A DNA stretch of 64,000 bases from Nitratireductor aquibiodomus NL21 = JCM 21793 (GTDB lineage Bacteria; Pseudomonadota; Alphaproteobacteria; Rhizobiales; Rhizobiaceae), in the NCBI RefSeq assembly GCF_000615975.1, contig NZ_BAMP01000004.1:1-64000 (forward strand), written 5' to 3'. Below the pieces are notes generated by a model. That model was not told where the DNA came from. It ran no database searches and worked only from the letters and a program-made list of their open reading frames with translations. The position numbers were made by a program, and so were the translations under genes. Positions 9,223-20,391 of this stretch are shown piece after piece (positions within the stretch are counted from its first letter, which is position 1; each line of letters begins with the position of its first letter).

Positions 9223-10994
9223 TCAGGCCTCGGCCGGCAACGAGACGATGAAGCGGGCACCCTTGAGGTCACCGGGCTTCGCTCCGGCAATGTTCTCCGC
9301 TGTCAACGTGCCACCATGGGCCTCGATGATCTGACGGCTAATGGAGAGGCCAAGACCGGAATTCTGGCCAAACGCCTCGCCGGCCGGACGATCAGTGTAG
9401 AAGCGTTCGAAGATGCGATCGATGTTTTCCACGCGGATTCCGGGCCCATTGTCCTCAACCGTGAGGATGACGCGCTTGCCGGCGCGCGCGAGGCGCACAT
9501 CGATCCGTCCGGTCTTCTCCGGCACGAAGGAGCGGGCGTTCTCGATCAGATTGGTGATCACCTGCCCCAGCCGCAGGTCATGGCCCTGAATGAAGTAGGC
9601 CATGTCCGCTTCGTCTTTTCCGCCAGCTGTGAACGTGATCTCAACCGGTTTCTTGGACGAACCGGCCTCGCGGATCGCACCCACCAGATCGCCAACGAAC
9701 TGCTTCAGCTCCACGCGGCCCGCATCCTCGCGCGAAAGCTCCGCGTCGAGGCGCGATGCATCGGAAATGTCGGTGATCAGGCGGTCCAGGCGCCTGACAT
9801 CGTGCTGGATGATTTCCAGAAGCCGCTCGCGCGAGCGCTCATCTTTGGCGAGTGGCAGGGTTTCCACGGCGCTGCCGAGGGAGGTCAGAGGATTCTTCAG
9901 CTCATGCGCCACATCGGCAGCAAAGCTCTCGATGGCGTCGATGCGTGCATAAAGCGCCTTCGTCATGTCGCGCAGGGCAGCCGACAGATTGCCGATCTCG
10001 TCCTGTCGGTGGGAGAAGTCGGGAATCTCCTCACGCGAACGCGCGCCACGGCGCACACGCACCGCCGCTGCCGAGAGGCGCCGCAACGGATTGGCGATCG
10101 TCGAGGCAAGCAGCAGCGAAAGAATGGCCGTCACCAGCGCTGCAACGGCAAACACGCGCAGAATCGCCTTGCGCTCGGCTGCAACGATCTTGTCGATGTC
10201 ACCGCCCTGAGTCGAAAGGAGAAGCACGCCGAGCACCGCGCGGAAGCGCTGGACGGGCACGGCGACGGAAACGATCTGCTCGCCCTGCTCACTGATGCGC
10301 ACCACATAATTGGTCGTGCCGGTGAGCGCCTTCATCACTTCCGGATAGGCCACACCGCTGCCTCCCGGCTGCTCCCGGTAGACAGGCAGGTCCCGGCGAC
10401 GAAAAATTTCCCTCAACCGCCGCCAGACCTGATCGAAAAGGCTCGCATCTTCATCCTCGATGGAGGGCAGTTCATAGCGGAGCACCTGCCCCAGATACTG
10501 GGAATCAAGCAGAAGGTTGGCGTCTGGATCATAGATGCGGGCGCGTGTCCGGGTCTGCGGTATGAGCCTTCGCAGGAGGGGAGCCACGCGCTCGGGGTTG
10601 ATCGGAAAGTCGAGCTTTCCAGCTGGTCGCCCCGCGGCGGCAGGCTCTGCCCCGCCTGCAGCTCTAGCAGCTTGTCGGGATCCACAAGGATGGAGTCGGT
10701 CTCCACCTCGGCGGAGCTGGCAATGGCGCCGGCAATGATCTCGCCCTGTGTCATCAGGCTTTCCACGCGGGCGCTGATCAGCTCTTCGCGGAACTCATTC
10801 AGATAAAGAACGCCGACAACCAGAACGCCGAGACCGGCGAGGTTGAGAAAAAGGATACGCCGCGTCAGGCTGGAAAAGACATAATGGCCGAAAAGACGGC
10901 GCAGGGGCACGGCAAGCCGACCCAGAAAGGGCTGGCCCGCTGAACGCGCGGCCCTCGCGGACCGCCGCTCCGTCTTTTCCGTTTCTGCACTCAT
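9223..10994 (-). CDS. chvG: ChvG sensor histidine kinase, frameshifted in this sequence
   Basis: The membrane sensor kinase of the ChvG-ChvI (ExoS-ChvI) system, which in rhizobia and Agrobacterium responds to acid or envelope stress and controls exopolysaccharide and other envelope genes. The first 193-residue frame gives the N-terminal transmembrane segment (ILFLNLAGLGVLVVGVLYL). The second frame gives the periplasmic part, a second membrane segment, HAMP, H-box FAADVAHELKNPLTSL and the ATPase domain (NLIENARSF, DNGPGI, GLGLSI). The frames join at about 10614, where one missing C turns ESLDFPINPERV into ESSTFRS. Restoring it gives 590 residues, the normal size. Upstream is chvI and downstream hprK. 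Confidence 0.9.
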
Positions 10995-11156
10995 CGCTAC
11001 TGTCTTGCCGGCACACGCGCCGGGCTACTGCAATTCCGGGACGACCCCAGGGTCCTGACCCAAGAGCGGTTCACCGTTTCATGGAAACGCCGCTCCACTC
11101 TATCTGTCTTTCCGCATTTATGCGGACGTCAGGTGACTCCACCTGACTGCAAAATG

Positions 11157-11857
11157 CTAGATCTCTCGGAAGCGATAGCCGACGCCATACAGCGTTTCGA
11201 TCATGTCGAATTCGCCGTCAACCGCCTTGAACTTCTTGCGCAGGCGCTTGATGTGACTGTCGATCGTACGGTCGTCCACATAGACCTGCTCGTCATAGGC
11301 CGAATCCATCAGCGCATCGCGGCTTTTGACCACGCCCGGACGCTGCGCCAGCGAATGCAGGATCAGGAATTCCGTGACGGTGAGCGTCACCGGCTGTCCC
11401 TTCCAGGTGCAGGTGTGGCGCTCCTGATCCATCACAAGCTGCCCGCGCTCCAGCGACTGCGACTGCTTGCCCGGCGTCTTGGCAGCGATCTCGCGATTGC
11501 TCGCGCGGCGCAGAACCGCGCGGACACGCTCGACCAGAAGGCGCTGCGAGAAGGGTTTGCGCACAAAATCGTCAGCCCCCATCTTGAGGCCGAAGAGTTC
11601 GTCGATCTCATCGTCCTTGGAGGTCAGGAAGATCACCGGCACATCGCTCTTCTGGCGCAGCGGCGCAAGAGTTCCATGCCATCCATGCGCGGCATCTTGA
11701 TGTCCAGGATCGCCAGGTTCGGCGGCCGCGCACCCAACCCTTCGAGCGCCGAAACGCCGTCGGTGTAGGTCTCGACCCGATAGCCCTCCGACTCCAGTGC
11801 GATGGAAACGGAGGTGAGAATGTTGCGGTCGTCATCGACAAGCGCGATTGTTGCCAT
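11157..11857 (-). CDS. chvI: ChvI response regulator (OmpR family), frameshifted in this sequence
   Basis: A response regulator of 233 residues once a missing base is restored. The start [17 protein letters not shown] matches rhizobial ChvI. The phosphoacceptor is Asp52 in [13 protein letters not shown], and the conserved Lys lies in the FVRKPFS stretch. The C-terminal half is a winged helix ending [17 protein letters not shown]. The break is at about 11660: cgccgctgcgcc where cgccgcctgcgcc would give [13 protein letters not shown]. ChvI is normally essential or important in free-living growth and symbiosis, so the break is probably a sequencing error. It is transcribed away from pckA, and 162 bases separate it from chvG. 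Confidence 0.9.
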
Positions 11858-12029
11858 ATCCAGCGGCTCCCTCATGGGCATGTCGTCCCTATCTGCATCG
11901 ATCGGCTGCGCAGTTGCAGGACAAATTGGGTACAAAATGTGGCATATAAAGCAGCCTGTGTCACACAGGCGCAGTCTCGTGACACCTCCGGACGCAGCGA
12001 AGGTGTGCAAATCTGCGATTAATCCAGGT

Positions 12030-12069
12030 CGATTTAAACGATTTAAACGATTTTAAAAAATTTAAATCG
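12030..12069. promoter_or_regulatory. AT-rich array of 9-bp repeats in the chvI-pckA divergent promoter region
   Basis: CGATTTAAA occurs at 12030 and 12039, a version with one extra T at 12048, and the reverse complement TTTAAATCG at 12061. The 9-bp period and the inverted copy look like an operator or a bent upstream element about 90-130 bases before pckA. The LacI-family regulator PckR controls pckA in Sinorhizobium; assigning this array to PckR is inference. Confidence 0.5.
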
Positions 12070-12158
12070 ATTAATGGTTTGAAATCCCTCGCTTATCTGT
12101 GTTTTCAGCTGAGATCGCCTGCGGAGACAGGCATCTCAAGGGAAATCTGGTGGTTACG

Positions 12159-13770
<1,612 letters not shown>

Positions 13771-13809
13771 CATCAGGCTTGCATCCCTGCCGCTGAATGC
13801 GCATTTTCA

Positions 13810-13834
13810 GGCCCGGTTCACGACCGGGCCTTTT
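13810..13834 (+). terminator. Rho-independent terminator of pckA
   Basis: An 8-bp GC-rich stem (GGCCCGGT / ACCGGGCC) with a 5-base loop, followed by TTTTC, 40 bases after the pckA stop. Confidence 0.85.
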
Positions 13835-13854
13835 CATGTGAACGGACAGGAGCA

Positions 13855-14289
13855 ATGGCCGAGGGCGACCTCAACATCAGGAATGGCGTTACCGTCTTCG
13901 AGGACGAGTTGCAGGAACAGTTCATCCGTTCCTCCGGTCCCGGCGGGCAGAACGTCAACAAGGTGGCGACCGCCGTGCAACTGCGTTTCAATGCGCGGGG
14001 GGCACGCGGACTGCCCGAACGTGTGCGCGAAAGAGCGCTTGCCCTGGCAGGCAGCCGCGCCACCAAGGACGGCGATATCGTGATCGAGGCCGGGCGTTTC
14101 CGCACTCAGGAGATGAACCGCGCCGACGCCCGAGACCGGCTTGCCGAACTGCTTTCGCGCGCTGCCGAACCGCCACCCAAGCCACGCAGGAAGACAAAGC
14201 CGTCCCGCTCCGCCATTGAGCGGCGGCTGAAGGCGAAGGCCGGTCGCTCATCCGTCAAGAAGATGCGCGGCAAGGTCAGCTTCGACTGA
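13855..14289 (+). CDS. arfB: ArfB/YaeJ-type ribosome rescue hydrolase
   Basis: A 144-residue stalled-ribosome rescue factor. The catalytic GGQ motif lies in SSGPGGQNVNK at residues 27-37, shared with class I release factors. The C-terminal tail is very basic (KPSRSAIERRLKAKAGRSSVKK), as needed to enter the empty mRNA channel of the ribosome. It has no codon-recognition domain, which separates it from PrfA and PrfB. ACAGGAGCA just before the ATG is a good ribosome binding site. It begins 20 bases after the pckA terminator. Confidence 0.94.
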   Translation: MAEGDLNIRNGVTVFEDELQEQFIRSSGPGGQNVNKVATAVQLRFNARGARGLPERVRERALALAGSRATKDGDIVIEAGRFRTQEMNRADARDRLAELLSRAAEPPPKPRRKTKPSRSAIERRLKAKAGRSSVKKMRGKVSFD

Positions 14290-14406
14290 GGCGGGCATCG
14301 TCGGAGAAGCGCCCGCTACGGTAACTTATGCCCAGCAACTGTTTTGCGGTTGAAATCCTGAGGCGTTACACGTCAAATATCCCAATTCTAACTGGAGACC
14401 TTACCC

Positions 14407-14862
14407 ATGGGCATTTTCGATTTCGTCAAATCCGTCGGCAAGAAGCTCGGCGTGGTGGACGAGGAACCCCCGGCAGCGGGCGAACTGAAGAAGGAGCTCG
14501 ATTCCCACAAGCTCGGAACCGACAAGGTTGATGTGGTCGTGGAAGGTGACAAGGTCGTTCTCAGGGGCGAAGTCGCTGACCAGTCGGCTTTCGAAAAGGC
14601 CGTTGTTGCCGTCGGCAACACGCTCGGCATCTCCAAGGTGGAGGCCGGCGAGCTGAAGGTCGCTGCGGCGGCAGCGAAGGCGCCAGTTTTCTATACCGTG
14701 AAAAAGGGTGACAATCTCTGGAAGATCGCCGAGGCCAATTACGGCAAGGGCAAGGGTGCGAAATACACCGTGATCTTCGAAGCCAACAAGCCGATGCTCG
14801 ACGATCCGGACAAGATTTACCCCGGCCAGGTGCTGCGCATTCCCGATCTCGCCGAGGCGTGA
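14407..14862 (+). CDS. kbp: BON-LysM domain protein (Kbp/YgaU-like)
   Basis: A 151-residue protein with an N-terminal BON domain (about residues 25-85) and a C-terminal LysM domain starting FYTVKKGDNLWKIAEANYG and ending YPGQVLRIP. This is the architecture of E. coli YgaU/Kbp, a potassium-binding protein. No signal peptide is visible, so it may be cytoplasmic despite the LysM domain. The start ATG follows TGGAGACCTTACCC. It is a single-gene unit ending at a strong terminator. Confidence 0.88.
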   Translation: MGIFDFVKSVGKKLGVVDEEPPAAGELKKELDSHKLGTDKVDVVVEGDKVVLRGEVADQSAFEKAVVAVGNTLGISKVEAGELKVAAAAAKAPVFYTVKKGDNLWKIAEANYGKGKGAKYTVIFEANKPMLDDPDKIYPGQVLRIPDLAEA

Positions 14863-14888
14863 TCGCAATTGTCATGATCTGACAGGAG

Positions 14889-14920
14889 ACGGCGGCTTTC
14901 GGGTCGCCGTTTTCTTTTTT
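14889..14920 (+). terminator. Rho-independent terminator of the LysM gene
   Basis: Stem ACGGCG / CGCCGT with a 10-base loop, followed by TTTCTTTTTT, about 25 bases after the stop codon. Confidence 0.85.
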
Positions 14921-14956
14921 GCGGGTGTAAGCTTTCTGCGCGAGGCTGTCGGCGTG

Positions 14957-14985
14957 GTGCGTGGTTCGACAAGCTCACCATGAGG
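14957..14985. repeat. Left arm of a 29-bp perfect inverted repeat (TTCGACAAGCTCACCATGA type)
   Basis: This 29-base segment containing GGTTCGACAAGCTCACCATG is exactly complementary to 15047-15075. Related segments are scattered through many alphaproteobacterial genomes (recalled, not searched). The pair could form a long stem with a 61-base loop. Confidence 0.85.
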
Positions 14986-15046
14986 AAGGTGGTATCGGGC
15001 AAGCCTGTTCATGAACATGATGCAGGGGTTTGCAGCTAATCCCGCC

Positions 15047-15075
15047 CCTCATGGTGAGCTTGTCGAACCACGCAC
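15047..15075. repeat. Right arm of the 29-bp inverted repeat, just before alkB
   Basis: Exact reverse complement of 14957-14985. It lies inside an open frame that extends the alkB ORF upstream; translating it would add the residues HGELVEPRT, typical of mis-called starts over this repeat. It helps place the true alkB start downstream. Confidence 0.85.
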
Positions 15076-15127
15076 TCCATCAATGCAACGGCGCATCATG
15101 CGCCGTGTTCGACGCAAGGAGACCCTG

Positions 15128-15742
15128 TTGCCAACCCTGACCGAAGGCGTGCGCCATCTACCGGGTTATCTCGACCGCGCAGCCCAGGAAGCGCTGGTGG
15201 CGGACATTCGCGCCGTGGTGCGCGAGGCACCGCTGTTTGTGCCTGCAATGCCCCGCACCGGCAGGGAGATGAGCGTGCGCATGACCAATTGCGGCGCGCT
15301 CGGCTGGGTTACGGACAAGGAGCGCGGCTACCGCTATCAGGCGATGCATCCCGTGACCGGAAAACCCTGGCCGCCCATTCCGGCACGGCTGCTCGCGCTT
15401 TGGGACGAGGTGGCGGATTTTCCCGCTCCGCCCGAAGCCTGCCTTGTCAATCACTACACCGAAGCGGCCAAAATGGGCCTTCACCAGGACCGCGACGAAG
15501 AAGCCTTCGCAGCACCGGTGGTTTCCGTATCGCTTGGCGACACATGCCTCTTTCGCGTCGGCGGCACAACACGCGGCGACAGAACCGTTTCCGTCAAACT
15601 TCAGTCCGGCGATGTGGTGGTGCTCGGCGGGGCAGGGCGGCTGGCCTTTCACGGTGTTGACCGCATTTATCCGGGCACCTCGACACTGCTTTCAGCGCCC
15701 GGACGCATCAATCTCACGCTGCGCCGGGTTACAGCTTCCTGA
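15128..15742 (+). CDS. alkB: AlkB-type DNA/RNA oxidative demethylase
   Basis: A 204-residue 2-oxoglutarate/Fe(II) dioxygenase that removes alkyl groups from DNA bases. The iron ligands are in GLHQDRDE and AFHGVDRI, and the 2-oxoglutarate arginines in RINLTLRR near the C-terminus. I chose the TTG at 15128 because AAGGAG lies six bases before it and the repeat arm ends upstream; longer in-frame ATG starts at 15011, 15017 or 15098 would add residues unlike the family. The stop overlaps the end of the convergent coaA gene by 14 bases. Confidence 0.88.
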   Translation: MPTLTEGVRHLPGYLDRAAQEALVADIRAVVREAPLFVPAMPRTGREMSVRMTNCGALGWVTDKERGYRYQAMHPVTGKPWPPIPARLLALWDEVADFPAPPEACLVNHYTEAAKMGLHQDRDEEAFAAPVVSVSLGDTCLFRVGGTTRGDRTVSVKLQSGDVVVLGGAGRLAFHGVDRIYPGTSTLLSAPGRINLTLRRVTAS

Positions 15743-16741
15743 GCGCGACCTCTTCTGTCAGATGGTTGGCGCCCTTGCGCAGGATCAGATCGGCGCGCGG
15801 CCTGGTCGGCAGGATGTTTTCGCGCAGGTTCTTCAGATTGATGTTCTCCCAGAGCTGCTCGGCAATGGCGAGCGCGGCGTTGGCTTAAGCGCGGCATAGC
15901 GGTGGAAAAAGGATTCCGGATTCTGGAACGCCGTTTCGCGCAGCCGCATGAAACGGTCGACATACCATTGATGGATCAGATCTTCCGGTGCGTCGATATA
16001 GATGGAGAAATCGAAGAAATCCGACACCACGGGGACGGCTGCCCCATCCTGCGGAAGATCGCGTGTCTGCAGGACATTGATGCCCTCGAAGATCAGAATA
16101 TCGGGCCGGTCGATTGTGCGGAACTCGCCCGGCAGAACATCGTAGGTCAAGTGCGAGTAAAGCGGCGCCTGGACATTTGGCAGGCCGGCCTTGATGGCCG
16201 AAAGAAACCGCAGGACCGCCCCGACATCGTAGCTTTCGGGAAAGCCCTTCCGTTCCATCAGATTTTCGCGCCGCAGGATCTCGTTCGGATAGAGGAAACC
16301 ATCGGTCGTCACCAGATCGACCTTGGGGCTGGATGGCCAGCGGGTGAGAAGTTCCTGCAAAACGCGCGCCGTGGTCGATTTTCCGACGGCCACCGAACCG
16401 GCGATGCCGATGATGAAGGGGGATTTGACCACGTCTTCCGAATCGAAAAACACCTGCCTCTGCCGGAACAGGAGCTGTGTGGCTTCCACATGGGCCGAGA
16501 GCAGGCGCGACATGGAAAGATAGATCCGGCGCACCTCCTCCAGATCGACCGGGTCGTTCAGCGAACGCAGGCGCCGAACCTCGTCCTCGGTCAGCGTGAG
16601 CGGCGTATCGGCGCGAAACTTCGCCCATTTCTCGGCGCTGAAAATGCGATAGGGGGAGTACTTCTCCCCTGAGACAAGCTGGTCCATGAAGTTCGCGGCC
16701 CCCTTCCTTGCCGCCATGGCTGTCTTTGTGCTCTCGGTCAT
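15729..16741 (-). CDS. coaA: Type I pantothenate kinase, frameshifted near the C-terminus
   Basis: CoaA phosphorylates pantothenate in the first step of coenzyme A synthesis. The Walker A motif is [15 protein letters not shown] near residue 115, followed by TTDGFLYP and FEGINVLQ. The first frame runs to FFHRYAALK and then turns to nonsense; the family ending resumes in the next frame ([17 protein letters not shown] to [17 protein letters not shown]). The break is at about 15884, where aagccaac probably was aaggccaac. Repaired length is 337 residues. It is the last gene of the leftward his operon, 33 bases after hisE. Confidence 0.88.
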
Positions 16742-16774
16742 GCGTCGAATGATGCCATCCCGCGCAGAAACGAT

Positions 16775-17095
16775 CTATCCCTTTCGGGATGCCTTCTCCT
16801 CAACGCCCGAACGTGCGGTGCGGCGCTCAAGCTCTTCCATTACCTCATTGAGCGAAACGCCTTCCAGCGCCAGGACCACGAGCCAATGATAAAGAAGATC
16901 GGCACTTTCGAAAATCAGCTCCTGCCTGTCACGCGAGACGGCGGCGATCACCGTTTCAACGGCTTCTTCGCCCAGCTTCTGCGCTGCCTTGGGCGTGCCC
17001 TTTGCAAACAGTCTGGCGGTCCAGGAGTTTTCGTCGCCCGAGCGCGCGCGCTCGGCGATGATGGCTTCCAGACGGGTGAGGTCGAACTGGCTCAT
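16775..17095 (-). CDS. hisE: Phosphoribosyl-ATP pyrophosphatase
   Basis: A 106-residue HisE, which hydrolyses PR-ATP to PR-AMP in histidine synthesis. It starts [17 protein letters not shown] and contains the [10 protein letters not shown] helix with the metal-binding acidic residues and ESADLLYHW. It is separate from HisI, as in most alphaproteobacteria. The ATG overlaps the hisF stop by four bases. A longer open frame upstream lies entirely within hisF and is a shadow. Confidence 0.95.
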   Translation of the reverse strand: MSQFDLTRLEAIIAERARSGDENSWTARLFAKGTPKAAQKLGEEAVETVIAAVSRDRQELIFESADLLYHWLVVLALEGVSLNEVMEELERRTARSGVEEKASRKG

Positions 17096-17892
17096 GCCTG
17101 CTCCGGGGTCTGTGCGGGATCGAGCCGCATAGGAATGCCCGCCGAGGCCATATATGCCTTGGCCTCGCCGATCGTGTAGGTGCCGAAATGAAAGATCGAA
17201 GCGGCCAGCACGGCACTGGCATGGCCCTCGCGCACGCCTTCGACAAGGTGATCGAGCGTACCGACACCGCCGGAAGCGATCACCGGCGCACGCACCGCAT
17301 CGGCTACAGCGCGGGTCAGCGGAATGTTGTATCCGGCCTTGGTGCCATCGCGGTCCATCGAGGTCAGCAGGATCTCGCCGGCACCGAGATCCACCACCTT
17401 TCGCGCGAACTCCACCGCATCGATGCCGGTCGGTGTGCGCCCGCCATGGGTGAATATCTCCCAGCGCAGCGGTTCGCCTTCGCCAGAGACCTGCTTGGCG
17501 TCTATCGCCACGACAATGCACTGATCGCCGAACTTGTCGGCAGCGCGGGCCACGAGTTCCGGGTCCTTCACGGCCGCCGTGTTGATCGAAACCTTGTCGG
17601 CCCCGGCGAGCAGAAGCCTGCGAATGTCCGCAACCTCGCGCACGCCACCGCCCACCGTCAGCGGCATGAAGCACTGCTCGGCGGTGCGCGCCACCACGTC
17701 GAAGATCGTTTCGCGGTTGTCGCTGGAGGCGGTGATGTCAAGGAAGCAGAGTTCGTCCGCGCCGGCGGCATCATAGGCCTTGGCCGCTTCCACCGGATCG
17801 CCGGCATCGATCAGATCGACGAAATTAACACCTTTGACGACGCGGCCGTCCTTCACATCGAGACAGGGAATGACGCGGGCTTTGAGGGTCAT
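17092..17892 (-). CDS. hisF: Imidazole glycerol phosphate synthase cyclase subunit
   Basis: A 266-residue TIM barrel, with HisH the enzyme that forms imidazole glycerol phosphate and AICAR. It starts [21 protein letters not shown], with the catalytic Asp in the CLDV stretch, and has [16 protein letters not shown] and [12 protein letters not shown] phosphate-binding loops. Length is normal. It overlaps both hisE and the upstream membrane protein gene by four bases each. Confidence 0.97.
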   Translation of the reverse strand: MTLKARVIPCLDVKDGRVVKGVNFVDLIDAGDPVEAAKAYDAAGADELCFLDITASSDNRETIFDVVARTAEQCFMPLTVGGGVREVADIRRLLLAGADKVSINTAAVKDPELVARAADKFGDQCIVVAIDAKQVSGEGEPLRWEIFTHGGRTPTGIDAVEFARKVVDLGAGEILLTSMDRDGTKAGYNIPLTRAVADAVRAPVIASGGVGTLDHLVEGVREGHASAVLAASIFHFGTYTIGEAKAYMASAGIPMRLDPAQTPEQA

Positions 17893-18215
17893 GCGAAATC
17901 TGCCTTCCTGCGGGCCCGGATTACGGCGATCATTGTCGCCACGGTCCAGACCATCAATGCTGCCATGCCGAAGGGCAGGCTGATCAGCATCAGCCAGCCC
18001 ATCACGAACATCGTATAAAGCATGTCGCCCCGATCCGCACCGGCGATCATGCAGGGATTGCTGTATCCCTCGTGAAGCATGCAGCCATGCCAGCTCGCCA
18101 GAATGCTGGAAACCGCGACCGAAATGACGGGCAGGGCGGTCAGAACGAGGATGACAACGAGAAGAACAGTGAAGATCATTTTTGTCTTCCGGCTCAGCTT
18201 CCCATCACCGCTCAC
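17889..18215 (-). CDS. Small membrane protein of unknown function inside the his operon
   Basis: A 108-residue protein that I do not recognise. It has two strong hydrophobic segments, [19 protein letters not shown] at residues 13-31 and one around [20 protein letters not shown] at 75-95, with a short loop holding two cysteines ([13 protein letters not shown]) between them and a basic C-terminus. The start is a GTG overlapping the hisA stop by four bases (GTGA), and its stop overlaps the hisF start the same way. Such double coupling argues for real translation. The paired cysteines would face the periplasm if the N-terminus is inside. No role in histidine synthesis can be proposed. Confidence 0.75.
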   Translation of the reverse strand: MSGDGKLSRKTKMIFTVLLVVILVLTALPVISVAVSSILASWHGCMLHEGYSNPCMIAGADRGDMLYTMFVMGWLMLISLPFGMAALMVWTVATMIAVIRARRKADFA

Positions 18216-18946
18216 GCGGCTTCTCCCTTAAGCACTCTCAACGCCTCCGCCGGGTCAATCCGCCCGTCATAAAGCGCGCGGCCGGAGATTGCGCCTTCGA
18301 GCTTTGCCGCGTCGGGCATGGTCATGCGCACGATATCGGCTATGGAGGCGAGGCCGCCCGAGGCGATCACGGGGATGGAGACCGCATCGGCAAGCTCGAT
18401 GGTCGATTCCCAGTTGATGCCGGTCAGAACACCGTCCCGGTCGATATCCGTATAGATGATGGCGGCCACGCCCACGCCCTCGAACCGGCGGGCCAGTTCG
18501 ATGGCTGAAAGGTCGGAGGTTTCCGCCCAGCCTTCCACGGCCACCTTGCCACCGCGCGCATCGATGCCGACGGCGATCCTGCCCGGAAACGCCCTGCAGG
18601 CTTCCTTCACCAGATCGGGATCGCGCACCGCGACAGTGCCGAGGATCACGCGCGACAGGCCCTTATCGAGCCAGGCCTCGATATGGGCGAGCGTGCGGAT
18701 GCCGCCACCGAGCTGTACCGGGTTTTTCGTCGCTTTCAGGATCGCCTCAACCGCATCGCCATTGACGCTCGCGCCGGCAAAAGCGCCATTCAGGTCAACC
18801 ACATGCAGCCATTCGAAGCCCTGCTCTTCAAAGCTGCGGGCCTGCGCGGCGGGGTCGGTGTTGTAGACCGTCGCCTCGTCCATGTCGCCCAGTTTGAGCC
18901 GAACGCACTGGCCGTCTTTCAGGTCGATGGCGGGAAAAAGGATCAT
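18212..18946 (-). CDS. hisA: ProFAR isomerase
   Basis: A 244-residue phosphoribosylformimino-5-aminoimidazole carboxamide ribotide isomerase. It begins [17 protein letters not shown], with the catalytic Asp in AIDLKDG, and carries [16 protein letters not shown] and [10 protein letters not shown], the two phosphate-binding loops. The second catalytic Asp lies in [11 protein letters not shown]. Three bases separate it from the DUF1330 gene. Confidence 0.97.
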   Translation of the reverse strand: MILFPAIDLKDGQCVRLKLGDMDEATVYNTDPAAQARSFEEQGFEWLHVVDLNGAFAGASVNGDAVEAILKATKNPVQLGGGIRTLAHIEAWLDKGLSRVILGTVAVRDPDLVKEACRAFPGRIAVGIDARGGKVAVEGWAETSDLSAIELARRFEGVGVAAIIYTDIDRDGVLTGINWESTIELADAVSIPVIASGGLASIADIVRMTMPDAAKLEGAISGRALYDGRIDPAEALRVLKGEAA

Positions 18947-18949
18947 GTG

Positions 18950-19249
18950 TCAGACGCCTTCGATGATGCTGAGCCTGGCTTTTGAAACGGGTTGCCGGAA
19001 TGTGATCGCATGCTGGTATTCCGGCGAGTGGTAGCAGGCGAGCGCCTGCTCATAGGACGCGAACTCGATGACCACCTGACGGTCGCCCGTCGGTTCCTCC
19101 GGCGCGACCGACTGCCCGCCCCGCACCAGAAATTTTGCGCCGTACTTCTCGAAGGCGACAGCATTGGCTTCAATATATTTTCGGTAGCCATCGAAATCGG
19201 TGATCTCGACCTGCGCGATCCAGTAGCCTTTTTTGTCCGCTCCACTCAT
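18950..19249 (-). CDS. DUF1330 family protein
   Basis: A 99-residue protein of the DUF1330 ferredoxin-like fold: GYWIAQVEITDFDGYRKYIEAN at the start (here split in description), AKFLVRGG in the middle and QVVIEFASYEQALACYHSPEY near the end. Members occur in rhizobial his operons, but no function is established. The ATG at 19249 shares one base with the hisH stop (TGATG); a GTG one codon upstream is possible. Confidence 0.85.
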   Translation of the reverse strand: MSGADKKGYWIAQVEITDFDGYRKYIEANAVAFEKYGAKFLVRGGQSVAPEEPTGDRQVVIEFASYEQALACYHSPEYQHAITFRQPVSKARLSIIEGV

Positions 19250-19899
19250 CACGGCCTCCAGCGAAGGAAATTGGCGATCAGGGCCAGGCCAAGCGCCTGG
19301 CTCTTTTCCGGGTGGAACTGCGTGCCCACCAGATTGTCCCGCGCGACCGTTGCGGTGATCGGGCCGCCATAGTCAGCGGCGGCGAGAATCTCGGCCTCGT
19401 TGCGCGCGGCGAGGTGATAGGAATGCACGAAATAGGCGTGCAGGCCGTCGGCTCCGGTGGGGATGCCGTCAAAGATCGGGTGCGAATGTTTCACGTGAAT
19501 CGTGTTCCAGCCGATCTGCGGGATCTTCAGTTTCGGGTCGGACGGGGTCATCTCGACCACATCTCCGGCAATCCAGCCGAGCCCTTCCGTGACCGTCTTC
19601 TCCAGCCCGCGTTCGCTCATGAGCTGCATACCGACGCAGATGCCGAGAAAGGGCCGTGCCTGATGGATGGCGACATCCGTGATCGCCTCGACCATGCCCG
19701 GCACCGCATCGAGCCCCCGCCGGCAGTCGGCATAGGCACCCACGCCCGGTAGAACGACGCGGTCCGCAGTGCGGACGGCATCGGCATCCGCCGTCACGGC
19801 GATCTCGGCCGTGATGCCGTTTTCACGTGCAGCACGCTCGAAGGCCTTTGCGGCCGAGCGCAGATTGCCCGAACCGTAATCGATGATCGCAACCTTCAT
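19249..19899 (-). CDS. hisH: Imidazole glycerol phosphate synthase glutaminase subunit
   Basis: A 216-residue class I glutamine amidotransferase that supplies ammonia to HisF. The nucleophile Cys lies in [11 protein letters not shown], and the catalytic His-Glu pair in TQFHPEKSQ. It starts [15 protein letters not shown]; the longer upstream frame runs through the DUF2628 gene and is not used. A parS-like sequence lies within its coding region. Confidence 0.97.
   Translation of the reverse strand: MKVAIIDYGSGNLRSAAKAFERAARENGITAEIAVTADADAVRTADRVVLPGVGAYADCRRGLDAVPGMVEAITDVAIHQARPFLGICVGMQLMSERGLEKTVTEGLGWIAGDVVEMTPSDPKLKIPQIGWNTIHVKHSHPIFDGIPTGADGLHAYFVHSYHLAARNEAEILAAADYGGPITATVARDNLVGTQFHPEKSQALGLALIANFLRWRP
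19487..19502. other. parS-like 16-mer inside hisH
   Basis: TGTTTCACGTGAATCG matches 14 of 16 positions of the parS consensus TGTTTCACGTGAAACA. It is 13 kb from the probable origin and inside a coding sequence, so it may be chance. Confidence 0.3.
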
Positions 19900-19901
19900 G
19901 G

Positions 19902-20387
19902 TCAGCGCGCTCCAGGATATGTGAAGAGACCAAGCGCCGGCTCGCTGGCACGGCCGGGACCTCTCGCCGGTGCCAGCCTTTCGCTCAGGGCAGGGGGCGA
20001 CGGCTCGTTCCGGGCTTCCGCCTTGTCGGAGAGAAGGCCGGCCATGAACCGGGTTTCTGCCTCGTTGCTGCCTGCTGCATCGACAACACCCCATTCGCGC
20101 CAGCCGCGCCTCTCAAGCATGGCAACACGCAGATTGCGTGCCTCCAGTGCGAGGAAGAACGACAGACAGAGCGATGCCACCGTTGCCGTTACGGACCAGC
20201 CTTCCAGTGTCCCAAGCGCGCCGATGACGAGCGCAGCAGCAAGGGCAGCCAGCGCCTCCAGCCACATGCGATGCCAGAGAAACCACAGAAACGGCATGAT
20301 GAAAGCCAGAAAGGCAAAGCCGTCGCGTATGAGGACTGCCTGTTCCAGATCACCCTCGGGCGGCTCCATCACCACATAGCTTGCCAT
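19902..20387 (-). CDS. DUF2628 membrane protein
   Basis: A 161-residue protein of the DUF2628 family found in the his operon of many Hyphomicrobiales. Hydrophobic segments cover [15 protein letters not shown] (residues 24-38), [14 protein letters not shown] (45-60) and [16 protein letters not shown] (66-81), next to [19 protein letters not shown], a conserved stretch after the last helix. The C-terminal 50 residues are Pro/Ala/Glu-rich and probably disordered. The function is unknown. It sits two bases from hisH. Confidence 0.82.
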   Translation of the reverse strand: MASYVVMEPPEGDLEQAVLIRDGFAFLAFIMPFLWFLWHRMWLEALAALAAALVIGALGTLEGWSVTATVASLCLSFFLALEARNLRVAMLERRGWREWGVVDAAGSNEAETRFMAGLLSDKAEARNEPSPPALSERLAPARGPGRASEPALGLFTYPGAR

Positions 20388-20391
20388 CGGC

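Noticed and set aside
9316-10806. 496-residue plus-strand open frame
   Set aside because: Antisense shadow of chvG, whose kinase motifs are unambiguous on the minus strand.
16775-17674. Long frame joining upstream sequence to hisE
   Set aside because: The upstream 190 residues are a shadow of hisF; hisE starts at the ATG overlapping the hisF stop.
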